Assembly (NCBI GenBank): GCA_025667525.1 | Contig: CM046879.1 | Coordinates: 364,392,639 to 364,456,638 of the forward strand | Reading direction: 5' to 3' | Length of the DNA stretch: 64,000 bases | From: Glebionis coronaria | Lineage: Eukaryota; Streptophyta; Magnoliopsida; Asterales; Asteraceae | In this document: piece by piece, positions 10,448 through 23,798 of the stretch | Numbering within the stretch: position 1 is the first letter of the stretch | Layout of the letters: every line of letters begins with the position of its first letter | Position numbers and translations under genes: made by a program | The notes under the pieces: generated by a model | Told to the model about the DNA's origin: nothing | What the model saw: only the letters and a program-made list of their open reading frames with translations | The model's database searches: none

Positions 10448-12074
10448 TGAAACTAGGATTTTTAGTCCTTTAAAATTAAGTTCGTTTTTCCTCGATTCGA
10501 CTCGAATTTGATTTCCGGTTTTACGTTTCAACTTAACTTGTTTTTGGTAAAATCTCTTTTTGGGTATTTTTTAAACTAATTTTAAAAAAATAGAAGCTAT
10601 TAAATCTTATCTAACAATTTATAAAAACAAATCTATTCAAATAAAAATATCCTCTATTTAACTTTAAAATAATCTAATTAAATTTTACTCTAAACAAATC
10701 TATTTTTAAACTATTCTAATTATAAAAACCTATTAAACTTTTAAAAAAAAATATTTTTAAATGAAAACTTAATAATACTATTTTTAAAACTAATAAAATT
10801 TAAACTAAAAAGTAAATAAAAATTAAAACTATTTTTTCTCTTTTTATATTTTATAAAAACTGAATATAAAGAAACTATTTAATTACTTTTAATTTAAATT
10901 TAAATAAACTTAATCTATTATTAAACTAATTAAAATCTGACAGAATTAAAGATCCTATATTAATTTCCTAATGTAAACTAATAAACAAAAAGTACCCTAG
11001 CTGTGTTGGGTGGGACGTTGGCTTCTAATCGAGAGGTCACAGGTTCGAGTCCCTGAGTGGACAGATTTTTGCTAGTATTATTTTTTTACCCTTTTTTATT
11101 GGAACTTTTGATTTTTGGACAAAGTAACCCTCAGACCAATTGGGTCTGAGGAGTGTGCAGTAACAATTAACAATCTACCAACAAACAGTAAGCTGAAATC
11201 GAATAAGCAGAAGAGCAGATAAGCTGAAAAACAAGTAAGCCAATAAAAACGCAATAAGCAAAACCAAACTAAGCAGGAATCACATAAGCCAAAATAACAA
11301 GCTAATCTTAAAGAAAGCTATAAAAACTTAAATGATAAACAATAACTTAAACAGTAAAAAGCAAATCTAACCTTCAATAAGCTACTCCCAACGAAAAGCA
11401 GAAACAAATAAGCAGTCGAAACCTATAAGCTATAACTAACTACCAGATTCAACTATCCTTTAAAAGAAATTTCCAATTCAACAAAACAACTTTTCAAATT
11501 AAACCAATAGCATTAAAATGATGAACATAAGTAGACTAAATTAATCAAAAACTGAAGTCAAATAAGCCAAATAAAACAAATCATAATAACCAAACTAATC
11601 TGAAAAGTTCCAAACGTAGGTATATAAAACTAACTTAATAAGATCCTAAACAAATAACCAATAGGCAAATAATCAAACTAAAACAGATTTACTCTAAATA
11701 AACATCAAACTTAACTTAAATATAAAAAGAAAATTCAAACCGTTTGGCGAAAACCGTTGAGAAGAAGCGTCACGCTGAGCGAGCTTAAACCGAAACGAAA
11801 CAAAACAAACACCGCCTTCGGTTTAAACCGTCAACAAATCAACATCTTCGATCCAAACAAACCACCAAACTTGATTCGTATCCAAACAATCGGATGAACA
11901 AGCACACGGATGAACAGTAGCTATTAACTTGATTTCCCAGTGGGGAAAATCAACAGTTTCTTTCCTTTATTTTTTTTTTTTATATTTTTTTTTATATTAT
12001 AATTCAACCGAGAATATCAACTATATATTTTTAACAGATTAAAAAAAGAACAGTAACTTAGAAATCAAGACGAG
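10448..12074 (-). repeat. truncated 3' LTR of A2
   Basis: Nearly identical to 16429-18049. The match stops exactly at AAGACGAG (12067-12074), where RT coding sequence begins. Very AT-rich between 10550 and 10950. It contains a tRNA-like module at 10991-11062. Confidence 0.92.
10991..11062 (+). other. tRNA-like module with Pol III boxes in the A2 3' LTR
   Basis: B-box-like GGTTCGAGTCC at 11042-11052 and an A-box-like TAGCTGTGTTGG at 10998-11009 (one mismatch to TRGYNNARNNGG), 44 bases apart as in a real tRNA. T runs follow at 11066-11070 and 11081. The cloverleaf is poor, so it is not called a functional tRNA gene. Confidence 0.55.
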
Positions 12075-13364
12075 TGTCTTCACACCGTTGGAGCATACGT
12101 TCTAAATTAGCAAGGCAAGAAGAGAAAGAATCACCATAGACCGAGAAATCGTCCATAAAGACTTCCATAGTTTCTTCAACCATGTCATGGAATATCGCCA
12201 TCATACACCGTTGGAAAGTCCCGGGAGCATTGCATAAGCCGAAAGGCATTCTTTTGTAAGCAAATGTTCCATAGGGACAAGTGAATGTGGTTTTCTCTTG
12301 GTCTTTTGGATCGATAGGGATTTGAAAATATCCGGAAAAGCCATCTAAGAAACAATAGAAATCATTACCCGCTAAACGCTCGAGCATTTGATCCATGAAA
12401 GGAATAGGGAAATGATCCTTACGAGTGGCATCATTGAGCTTACGATAATCGATGCAAACTCGCCAACCTGTTACAAGTCGAGTAGGAATCAACTCGTTGT
12501 TTTCGTTGGGAACAACGGTGATTCCGCCTTTCTTAGGCACACAATGGACGGGACTAACCCATGGCGAATCCGAGATAGGGTAAATCATTCCGACATCGAG
12601 AAGTTTGATAACTTCTTTCTTAATGACTTCATGAATTTTTGGATTAACCCTTCTTTGATTTTGGATCGCGGGTTTAAAGTCATCTTCCATGAGAATTTTA
12701 TGAGTACAAAAATTAGGATCAATTCCGCGAATACCGGAGATTTTCCAAGCAATTGCTTTCTTATGATTCTTAAGCACATCTATAAGTCGGGATTTTTCAT
12801 CTTCTTTTAAGTCCTTAGCAATAATGACGGGCAACTTATTATCCTCCTCTAAGAAAACGTACTCTAGATGAGACGGCAAATCTTTAAGCTCTAAATCCGG
12901 CGGATTATCAATGGAAGGCTTAGTCAAAGTAGGATCATTGTTTGTAACTTCTTTTGGAGTGGGTGGAGAGATATTGTCCTCATTGAGAAGTCTCTCAATC
13001 GTACGAATGTCTTCATCCCAATTGGTGGGAGAATTATCATAGTTAATCTCGAGAGGACCTAAGCTAGCTTCAAACTCATCTAAGTCACTTTCTCCAAATG
13101 GAGTAAATGAAGGAGCAATAGAAGCTATGGTCTCAACATGAGGTAAAGGAGAAATCCCGTTCTTACAAGCCTCATGAAAATGTTCTTCGCATGCTTCGTC
13201 AAGCACATCGATGAAATTCACAGATTCGGGCTCATTGGGAAGTTTGGAAAGTTTACCCATGTTAAAGACGATTTTGTCATCCCCGACCCTCATGATAAGT
13301 TCACCCGCGGCTACATCGATTAATGTACGCCCGGTTCTCAAGAAGGGTCGTCCCACAATTAAGG
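12058..13364 (-). pseudogene. A2 protease end and truncated reverse transcriptase
   Basis: Begins in the C-terminal half of the protease (GRPFLRTGRTLIDVAAGEL) and passes through an acidic linker into RT: WVSPVHCVPKKGG, RVCIDYRKLN, DGFSGYFQIPIDPKDQEKT, FAYKRMPFGLCNAPGTFQ and the catalytic VFMDDFSVYG near residue 400 (the FMDD form of YxDD). It stops at ERMLQRCEDT followed by RLDF, where the coding sequence runs straight into LTR sequence at about 12074. No RNase H or integrase follows. It is separated from the gag-protease frame by a one-base deletion at about 13365-13370. Confidence 0.92.
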
Positions 13365-15673
13365 GAACTCGGGATCCATTTCATAGTCGACGACGACGAA
13401 ATCGGCGGGGAAAGTGAATTTGTCGACTCCTACGAAAACATCCTCGGCTATCCCCACCGGATAAGCAACCGTACGGTTAGCTAATTCCAATGTCATACGA
13501 GTGGGGACTAGCTCGGGTAAAGATAATTGTTTCCACACGGACAATGGCATAAGATTCATACTCGCTCCGAGATCTGCCAAGGCCATACAATTCTCAACAC
13601 CCGGAAAATTACAAGGAATAAGGAATCGACCGGGATCTCCTAACTTAACCGGTATTTTTCTCAAAAGAACCGCGGAACAATTCTCATTCAATTGGGTATT
13701 GGCGATATCAAGCAACTTTTCCTTATCACTTAAAAGATCCTTAAACATTTTAGCGTACTTAGGCATGTGAGCGAGCGCCTCGGCAAAGGTGATATTAAAA
13801 TTCAATTGTTTGAACATTTTTAGGAAGTTCAAAACTTGAATATCATCCTTATTCTTCAATTTCTCTTTCCGCAACCTTGAGGGATAAGGTATATTGGGTT
13901 GAGATAAAGGCTTTGGAGTGGATTGCTCACTCACATCCTTTGGAGGAGGAGGAGGAGTAGAAATAGAAGGTGAAGGAACCGGTTTTGGAACCGAAGGTGG
14001 GGTATAAAATTTGGGTATCGGTGGAACATAAGGTGTAGACGAATGCATAACGGGAGGTATGTCACAAGTGGAAGAAGAAGGAGGTTGTGTCGAAGAAGAA
14101 GGAATCTCGGGTCCTTGGTTAGGTGGGGAAGGTTCTACGGTGGTCTTACCGCTCCTAGTAGTGATAGCATTAACATTAGCCCTAGGATTGGTCACGGTGT
14201 TCGAGGGAAGGGTACCTTGGGGACGAAAGGTTTGAATCATAGTCAAAAACTTCTTATCGGTCGATTCTTGCATCTCTCTCATCATTCGTTCATGGTCGGA
14301 TAATTTTTGAAGAACCAAGTCCATTTGAGGATTATGCATGTTCATTTGATTGTAACCTTGATTATTAAAACCTTGGTTTTGATATTGATTAGAACCTTGA
14401 TTAAATCCTTGATTTTGAAAACTTTGGTTATTATATCCTTGATTATTTAACCCTTGGTTTTGCCCTTGAAAATTCCCTTGATTTTGATTAAAACCCCGTT
14501 GATTAGAACTTCCTTGAAAATTACCCCGTTGAGGAGCTTGGTTCCTATTTTGGGCGGGTGGGGGTGGTCTTTGTGGTGCTACAAAACCCGGGGGAGCCAA
14601 ATAGTTATTAGATTTGTAAGACAAATGGTTAACATCAACATTTGGTTTGAATTGAATCCGATCAAGTTCATTGTTATTATAAGCATAAACTTCTTGTTGA
14701 TCATTGTAAACCTTGTCACAATTAAAGTATGAAAGTGATCCATCACAAGTCTCACACGTCTCACTTTTTTCTTTCACGGCATGCACATGTGTAGTGAGGG
14801 CGTCGGTTCTTAGAGCAAGGGTTTTCACAATTGAAGTAAGCTCCTTAATTTGATCATTCACCTCACTATTACTCGTACTAGCACTTGCCATATTAGCCCA
14901 AACACTTTTGGTTTGCACTTCAGCCTTGTTCTCAACAATGGCCCAAGCCTCGTTCATTGTTTTCACAAGAATATTGCCCCCCGCGGCACTATTAAGTGAG
15001 TCTTGGTCGTTTAGAGTTAAACCATTATAAAACGTGTTGATTTGATGAACTTTAGTAAAACCGTGTTGTGGACATTTTCTCAAAAGATCTTTAAAACGAT
15101 CCCAAGCCTCACTAAACGTTTCCCCATATTTTTGCTCAAAGTTGATTATTTCATTCTTTAAGGAAGTGGTCCGTGATGGTGGGAAAAAGTAGTTAATGAA
15201 CTTGGTCTCTAAGTCGATCCATGTGGTAATACTTTGGGGTGGTTCCTTATCAAGCCAAATCCGGGCTTGTCCCTCGAGGGAAAAAGGAAAAAGTTGGAGG
15301 CGAACGGCCTCTTGGGGCACCCCATTGTATTTGACGGTATTAGCTAATTGGATGAAACGTTTATATGAGCGTGTGGGTCATCATTAGTACGGCCTAAAAA
15401 TGGTGTAGCGGAAACCATTTGAATAAAACCCGATTTAAGTTCGAAATGATTAGCTCCAATATTCGGCACCACAATCGCGTCATCGTTTCCTTCAACGTGA
15501 GATTGTAGAATCTCAATCATTGGTCGATTATCCGTTGCCATCGTATTGTTGAAAGCTCGATTCTCGGGATCGGCTTTAATGACGGACTTTTTGTTTTTCT
15601 TCTTCTTCTTTTTGGAAGAATTAGAAGTATTTGGTACACCACTCGGTATGTATGTATGCGCGCGAGTGCGCAT
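13359..15673 (-). pseudogene. A2 gag-protease with one frameshift
   Basis: Starts at 15673 (MRTRAHTYIPSG) with a Lys-rich N-terminus; the first 109 codons end at 15344 because one base is missing in an A run near 15360, after which the frame reopens to 13359. Gag domain: RIWLDKEPPQSITTW, FFPPSRTTSLKNEI, ETFSEAWDRFKDLL, NTFYNGL. The knuckle-like CETCDGSLSYFNC near 14740 has Leu where A1 and A3 have His. An Asn/Gln/Gly-rich segment (14345-14570) and a Pro/Ser-rich segment (13900-14130) follow. The protease active site is ALADLGASMNLMP near 13560. A second one-base deletion in a C run (13365-13370) ends the frame. Confidence 0.92.
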
Positions 15674-16409
15674 ACAATTAAAACTTTGGAATGAGGTAGG
15701 TGACCTCGGTCGACTTTGAGAGGAAAAGGATTTTCCCTCTCGATGAGCAATATGAAAAATCTACAAAAATATATACGTAAATACTACTTGAGTTGGCAAA
15801 CCAATAATCGGTCGTCCCTCTCAATATACGCACAAGCAAGCGGGGAAACGAGGTGGCACAAAGCACTTAAAAACCTTTTTCCTTAGACGGCTTTTTATAG
15901 CACATCGCCTTATACCCACCTTATAGTTTGTATATATCGAGTTCAAACGTCTTACTAGTATTTATCTATTTTGCCTTTTTTTTCTCGTTATGGATTCGAA
16001 TACAATAGTTAGGTGATGAAATCCCAACTAAGGCCTTATTTGATAAGTAGGTAATTTATTGTGCTACGTAATATAATATAATAAAATGAAAAATCTTTTT
16101 GTATTTTTTAGAAAAATATATATTCACAAGAAAAATCGAAAGAAATCGAATCGAAAAATAACAATAATACGTAATATTTTTGGTGTAATACGTTTAGAAA
16201 AACGTATTACTTTTGTATTTTTTAATTTTTTTTGGTGCAATTCTTAGGAAAGAAATTGCTTTGTGGTTTTTTAATTTTTTTTGTATTTTAAAGTTTTTGA
16301 TTTTTTTTTTGTGTTTTTGATTTTGTGTGCAAGAAACGTAACGTTCAAAGAATGAACGGATCCCAAAATCCAAATGTCTTCACGAAAAAAATCGTCAATC
16401 GTACGAGCG
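15674..16409 (-). other. 5' leader of A2, non-coding
   Basis: Between gag and the primer site: AT-rich with T runs (16220-16320). I see no gene in it. The part around 15900-15950 is similar to the A3 leader at 53180-53193 and 56986-57010, which allowed the element C target site to be read. Confidence 0.7.
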
Positions 16410-16426
16410 AAGCGGCAGCGGCGCCA
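16410..16426 (-). other. primer-binding site of A2 (tRNA-Asp type)
   Basis: Minus strand TGGCGCCGCTGCCGCTT, two bases inside the 5' LTR edge at 16429. Same primer type as A1 and A3. Confidence 0.88.
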
Positions 16427-16428
16427 AT

Positions 16429-19343
16429 TGAAACTAGGATTTTTAGTCCTTTAAAATTAAGTTCGTTTTTCCTCGATTCGACTCGAATTTGATTTCCGGT
16501 TTTACGTTTCAACTTAACTTGTTTTTGGTAAAATCTCTTTTTGGGTATTTTTTAAACTAATTTTAAAAAAATAGAAGCTATTTAATCTTATCTAACAATT
16601 TATAAAAACAAATCTATTCAAATAAAAATATCCTCTATTTAACTTTAAAAATAATCTAATTAAATTTTACTCTAAACAAATCTATTTTTAAACTATTCTA
16701 ATTATAAAAACCTATTAAACTTTTTTAAAAAAAATATTTTTAAATGAAAACTTAATAATACTATTTTTAAAACTAATAAAATTTAAACTAAAAAGTAAAT
16801 AAAAATTAAAACTATTTTTTCTCTTTTTATATTTTATAAAAACTGAATATAAAGAAACTATTTAATTACTTTTAATTTAAATTCAAATAAACTTAATCTA
16901 TTATTAAACTAATTAAAATCTGACAGAATTAAAGATCCTATATTAATTTCCTAATGTAAACTAATAAACAAAAAGTACCCTAGCTGAGTTGGGTGGGACG
17001 TTGGCTTCTAATCGAGAGGTCACAGGTTCGAGTCCCTGAGTGGACGGATTTTTGCTAGTATTATTTTTTTACCCTTTTTTATTGAAACTTTTGATTTTTG
17101 GACAAAGTAACCCTCAGACCAATTGGGTCTGAGGAGTGTGCAGTAACAATTAGCAATCTACCAACAAACAGTAAGCTGAAATCGAATAAGCAGAAGAGCA
17201 GATAAGCTGAAAAACAAGTAAGCCAATAAAAACGCAATAAGCAAAACCAAACTAAGCAGGAATCACATAAGCCAAAATAACAAGCTAATCTTAAAGAAAG
17301 CTATAAAAACTTAAATGATAAACAATAACTTAAACAGTAAAAAGCAAATCTAACCTTCAATAAGCTACTCCCAACGAAAAGCAGAAACAAATAAGCAGTC
17401 GAAACCTATAAGCTATAACTAACTAGCAGATTCAACTATCCTTTAAAAGAGATTTCCAATTCAACAAAACAGCTTTTCAAATTAAACCAATAGCATTAAA
17501 ATGATGAACATAAGTAGACTAAATTAATCAAAAACTGAAGTCAAATAAGCCAAATAAAACAAATCATAATAACCAAACTAATCTGAAAAGTTCCAAACGC
17601 AGGTATATAAAACTAACTTAATAAGATCCTAAACAAATAACCAATAGGCAAATAATCAAACTAAAACAAATTTACTCTAAATAAACATCAAACTTAACTT
17701 AAATTTAAAAAGAAAATTCAAACCGTTTGGCGAAAACCGTTGAGAAGAAGCGTCGCGCTGAGCGAGCTTAAACCGAAACGAAACAAAACAAACACCGCCT
17801 TCGATTTAAACCGTCAACAAATCAACATCTTCGATCCAAACAAACCACCAAACTTGATTCGTATCCAAACAATCGGATGAACAAGCACACGGATGAACAG
17901 TAGCTATTAACTTGATTTCCCAGTGGGGAAAATCAACAGTTTCTTTCCTTTATTTTTTTTTTTTTTTTATATTATAATTCAACCGAGAATATCAACTATA
18001 TATTTTTAACAGATTAAAAAAAGAACATTAACTTAGAAATCAAGACGAGAATTAAAAACTAAATAACTTTTTTCATTAATTAAATTCAAAGTTACAATAC
18101 TGGAAAAAAAAGAGATTACAATATTAAAACCCTAATTAACTATTTTCTGACAATTAAAAATAAAGAAAAGCATGAAAACAATTCAATGATGGAGGAGGGT
18201 TTTTATAAGGATCCCCCGAACCTTCTAGGTATCCTTGGTGACCAAGCAAAATGATCTTGGCCCTTGATCTCTTCTCTTCTTCTCTTTCTTTAATCGAACG
18301 GTGGAGAGGACTCTATGTAACCACGGATTGCCCTCGTGGCTCTTCTTGTGCTAGTTTGTGCTTCTTCCTTGCTGAGGTGGCATGCTTTGATTGGTGAAGA
18401 GGGTTTTGGTGAGGTGTTTAACCCAATAAAATTAAGCCACGTAGGGAGAGAGAGAGGACCACAGTTGGGTGGATGAAGCGAAAATTGGGGGGATTTAATC
18501 CCAATCCGTGTGAATCACACGAATTGGGTAAAACCCCCAATTTTTACATTGTTAATTTTACTGAATTGAATTAGGGTTTGAAGGGAAATAGGGGCGAAAT
18601 TTTGGGGAAGAAGGAGTGGGAGAGAGGTTTTTACTTTGGTTGTATCGGACTAAATTAATGAGAGAAAGGGGTAGGTAAGAATAAAACGATTTAACAAAAG
18701 GTGAGTGGGTAAAGAGAAGTGGGTCGGTTAATTTATTTGGGATGGGGTAATTTAAGGAGGACACGTGTGTGAGGGGAGAGTAAAAAGTTGAGAGGGTTGA
18801 CCTTTGACTGGGAATTAAATCGTGTGTGTTGAGCAAGTGTGCAAAACAGCAACCCTAAAAGGCCCATATCGTTTCTTTATTTCTTGTGTCATGGGCTTTG
18901 GCCCAAATGCCATGCCAACCGTATAACTCTCCCATTTTGGGCCTTAGTCATAGAATTTCTCCAAAATTTATCCTCTTAATATTCATAATTGGGCTTTTCA
19001 GGCCCATTAAGCCTATGTGGGACCCACTTGGCTAATAACTCGACAAATGATTAAATCTGCTAAAGTCAAGCTTGATTTTGGCTTCTAAAATCTTTTTCTT
19101 CATTCTCGTGTCGGTTTTCGTGATCTTCGGCACACTCTTGGTCTTTTGATCTTGTCTTTGACTTTTTCTTCGACATTTGACCGTGAAATCCCGAGTTTTC
19201 TCTTCTTTTGATCATTTGTACCTATTTATCACACAAAACACAAAACCACGCGTAATTCCGACATTTATGACATTAAACATATGATTAGGTCTTGTTTTTA
19301 CTTGATTTTAGTGGCAAAAGGATAAGTGTTTACACACTTATTA
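16429..19343 (-). repeat. complete 5' LTR of A2
   Basis: 2915 bp. The plus-strand start TGAAACTAGG matches 10448; the outer end is ...CACTTATTA at 19343, so the expected terminal CA is TA here. It contains the tRNA-like module at 16974-17046. The segment 18050-19343 is U3-like sequence absent from the 3' LTR. Small open frames inside (for example 18558-18836) show no protein likeness. Confidence 0.9.
16974..17046 (+). other. tRNA-like module with Pol III boxes in the A2 5' LTR
   Basis: TAGCTGAGTTGG at 16981-16992 fits the A-box consensus TRGYNNARNNGG fully. GGTTCGAGTCC at 17025-17035 fits the B box fully, with the tRNA-standard 44-base offset. T-rich terminator-like runs follow. Acceptor and anticodon stems pair poorly. 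Orientation is antisense to the element. Confidence 0.6.
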
Positions 19344-19348
19344 CCGAC

Positions 19349-20661
19349 GCATCTTTGAACTACAAAAATCGGACAGTTTTACGTCAACAATTCATATAGT
19401 CTTTTAACACATTTATTTTTATCCGTTTATGAAATCGACACTCAACTTTGAAAATAAACTCGACATCCTCATACTTAACATTCAAAATCAGTCCATGACA
19501 TATTTAAAAATCCATTTTATAGTCCCCGAGATTCGATCCAAATATCGACAACAATTATATATTGTGACGATACTCGTCTCCCGGTACACGAAATAATCAA
19601 ACTAACGTAACTTTTCGCTCGTTTGGAGCTAGAAGTCCTACCTTATACCAAAACGAAGCTAAAAACATCCTCTACAACAATATCTAATTATTCATCTCAA
19701 ACTCAAACTCATATTTCAGAAAATTAACTTTAATAATCTGTTTAAAAACATATATTTAAATATCCTACAAAATTAATTTTTCACCACATTTTAACCCCAT
19801 TTTTACCAATATAATCATTCTTACACTACTAGTTTCAATCATAACACACTAAATCATACTAGATGATTAATTCATAAAAACCCAACTCAAAAATATAAAA
19901 ATGCAATCATCAAAACTAATGTATAAACACATAAACACCTACATACAACAACAATTTAAGGTCAAATCACAAGATTTTCATCCAAAAATGGGTTTTTCAA
20001 AAATGTCAATGCATGTGTAAGATTTTCATACCAATGGATAGAGATTGATGAAACTAAGATGGGTCTTTGATTGCTTTTAAGAGATTCAATCTTAGGATTA
20101 ATATTTTTGGGGTGTTTGTATGGTGAGGGTAGACGGGAAGAAAGGGAGGAGGGAAGAGAGAGAGAAAATTTTTGGTGGAACTTGTTTGTGTGTTATTTTG
20201 TGTGTTTATTTTCTTTTTGTATGGAAAAAGTTTAGGGTAGTTTTTGCCAATTGTGATTCTATTGGACCAAAGTGCAAATACTTTGTTAAAAAGCGAGAAA
20301 TGACTATTAGTCACTTTTGAAAATTTTTACGGGTCTCGGGTTTCATAAAAATGCTTCTCAAAACTTAAAACACACACACAATATGATATTATATAGTCCC
20401 GGCACGACTTAATACGACATTAAAATAAAAACGTCAAAATATTAAACATCGACATGTTTAAAATAAAACGTAAAATTTCTCGGGCATCCGTCGATATCGT
20501 CATCACTAATAATCCTCGCAACTCGTCAAAACGTAAAAATAAAACTTTCAATCATCATCCAAATCAAATCACCAATCGTCATGACAATCAACCTCGTCAA
20601 AAATTTCAAAAATATACGTAAAAATATAATTAAATAATGACCACGGTTTTGGGTTGTTACA
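19349..20661 (-). repeat. 3' LTR of X, right segment
   Basis: Continues the X LTR after A2; matches 27610-28529 and 40483-40862. Ends GGGTTGTTACA. Small open frames at 20054-20320 are LTR sequence on both strands without protein likeness. Confidence 0.85.
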
Positions 20662-23495
20662 TCCTACCCTCCTAAAAGAGAGCGACGTCCCGGCGCTCAA
20701 CCCGCCTCACACTCGCACTTCCTCACTTCTAGAGTCAACGTGACCTCTTATCCTCAAGAGATACTCACGTCTTTCACACTAGTCCAACTCAACTCTTATG
20801 ATATCACCATATCCACAATTATTACTACACTTCAACTTTCAGTTTCACTTTCTATTATGCTAATATTCCTTCATCACACATACTCTTTCTGCTTCACTTT
20901 CTCAGTTTTATTCTTGCCCCAATACTTTGACAACATACATAGTTGTGATTCAAGTTGTCAGATTACACCTCTTAACAACTGGTATGACGATTATCATCGC
21001 ATAAAGATTCCAATTTCACTAGTTTCCATTAGTCCTCATAGTAAAATATTAAGATATCATTATCCCAAGTTTAAATTATATGTTGATGTGATCGATACCA
21101 ATTTCAATTACCATCGTTCAATTCATCCTTTCACTCTGTCCATTGCTTTCCGAAAATACGCAATATTCCTTCTTAACTCAATTCTTCACACTTTCTATAG
21201 AAATATCTAATATCCAAAAGTTAATCTCAATCTTTGGGTCACATATAATATGTTCAAACCTTAATCAATACTCATACTTTATCACATCGATTTCCAGTAT
21301 TCAAAAATTACTCTGCCTCTATGTCCCAAGGTTACACTCAAACTAAATACAATGAGATTATCCATAATTCTAACCAGTCACTTAAATACTTTCCATACTC
21401 ATTTTCCACTTTCATTAATTCTAACAATCTCTATGTCCCGAGTGTAGTGCTTGCTAGATCACATAATTACTGTACCTTCCATAGTAGATTATTACATCTT
21501 CCTCATATCATATTACTGTTAAATAACTCCGTTAGCCTCATATATTCAAATCTGAAATGTATAGTGGTCAAATCACTTCCTGTTATCGTAATATATTTTA
21601 TTCCAACCATTCTGTATTAATACTTCAATTTGTGAAATTCCTTCAATACTACATGCGACACTCTCAGCACTCTAAGAATAATTAAATTCTCTTTTTAATC
21701 TGAACTCTTTATTCACCATTGGTCCTTTCATTCTTAACACACTCTCTGATATAATAGGAGAAAAATTAAATAATCACAATAACCGTTTTTGTCCAACAAA
21801 AACATACATCTCGACTCTCTCATTTCTATTACCATTCTATTTCAAAATTTCCAACAATCTGTTGATCTTCTTTCTTTGATATCCCTTTTTCATTAGTTTA
21901 TCAATTCAATTCTAAGGTTCTTTCCATTCCATCCATTCTGCTTGTTGCTACCAATATTCCAATTATCTCAAAACTTAAGAGTCAATTCTCAATTACTTCA
22001 GAAACTTTATAAACTCTTTTTCCTTCTCCTCCTTACTAAATACTCACTAGTCGATAGTGACAGTATCCACACTCATCCTTCATAATCTGAAACATACTTC
22101 GTTACAGAACTATAACATATCCTATCTTAAATTTACCGATTATTATTTTCCCTGTCACATTAAGTAATCCTTAACTCCTTCCTTTAAAATCCCCGAATGG
22201 CATTTATACACAAGTCCTTCTTATTCTTATTTTCTTCATACTTGATTCCATACAAGTAATACTTTTCAATCCCAAAACAAATACCACAATGCCAAATCTC
22301 ATGATCATATAAACCCCGTTATACTTCTTTATTCAAGTCAACACACTACTATTGCTTTCCTTTCCACTTGATATTATCCAAATATCATCATCGCAGCTCT
22401 ATAATTCCTTCAGATTCCTCCAATACTAATTATACAGGCACAGAACTTCAATCTATCCTCAGCGTTCATAAACAACTTCCTCAACTAAAAAATCAGATCT
22501 CACAACCACAACTTAAATATATGAGTGGATTTCACACATTTAGTTCTTCTTTGTCAGCTTTATCCTTGGTTCAACAATCAGTGAAAACCTCCTGATAAAC
22601 CTCCGATAATACTCAGCATACACAAAGGAATTGACAAGCTTTAGTCGGTTTCGTCGGTATCAACAAAGCCTCAACCGTTTCAATCTAGTCATATTTTTAC
22701 GATCACTTCAGCCATAGATTGCACATTCTAAAACATCTAAAATACTCCAACTAAAATTCTTATCCAAAGAATTTTACACACCATTCCTTTTTAATAAAAT
22801 TTTCCAATTGTTAGAGAATACTCTTCTTTCCTTCAATCATCTATTCATCATACTAAACATTCACAATCAAATATTGGACACCGATTTCTGGTGCTCAGTT
22901 TGTTCAACCTCACAGCAATCATCTCATTCATAAAACATCCAGCTTCTATCCTTACTTCCATTATTACTTCTCTGATGACTTACCCTTCCAGTCAAATCAG
23001 ATTATCCTTATTGTCTCATCTGCTAATCCTTACAATCAAACATATTATCATCCTCAACTTCCTGACAATGCCATATAATATAATATACAACCAGATTGCA
23101 ATACTTCTATCACCAAGCTAACACAAAGCTTCCTTTTTCCCATGACGACAGTGAACTCTACAATTCCGTAGAACAATCACATAGTACCCTCAAGTACTAA
23201 CTCATCTTCTCATTCTTTTCCGACTACTACTAGTAAAGCGCACATAAAATTTAACTTATTGTAGTTTCCTACTACATTCCTTCTCATCAGTGACCAATAA
23301 AATCGTCAATTAGAAATTCCACTGATTACTCCCTGAAATCAGTACTCAATGTTCAACAACATTCCAATTTAGTTCTTTCCACCTTTATTTATCACATCCT
23401 ATTATATTCATCCTTATCCTGGTTAACTTTCTCACAACTCTAATTCAATAAATTGCGCTATACTTCTTAATTCCATAAACTCAGAAAATATTTCC

Positions 23496-23798
<303 letters not shown>

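Larger units (their letters stand above)
10448..19343 (-). mobile_element. Athila-like Ty3/gypsy element A2, internally deleted
   Basis: Minus-strand element inserted in the left LTR of X, flanked by CCGAC (10443-10447, 19344-19348). The 5' LTR is 16429-19343 (2915 bp); the 3' LTR is only 10448-12074, missing its first approximately 1.3 kb. Gag-protease and the N-terminal part of RT remain; the rest of RT, RNase H, integrase and the 3' internal region are gone. A truncated 3' LTR between intact TSDs means the deletion happened after insertion. The shared LTR parts differ by about 1% by eye. Confidence 0.93.

Noticed and set aside
12388..12810. Plus-strand 140-codon frame
   Set aside because: Lies opposite the conserved A2 reverse transcriptase; a shadow.
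16974..17046. Functional tRNA gene
   Set aside because: Boxes fit, but the acceptor and anticodon stems do not pair well; kept only as a tRNA-like module.
20740..23121. Several plus-strand open frames of 60-156 codons in the X interior
   Set aside because: Low-complexity Ser/Leu/Ile/Tyr-rich products from a G-poor strand; opposite to the element, with no motif.
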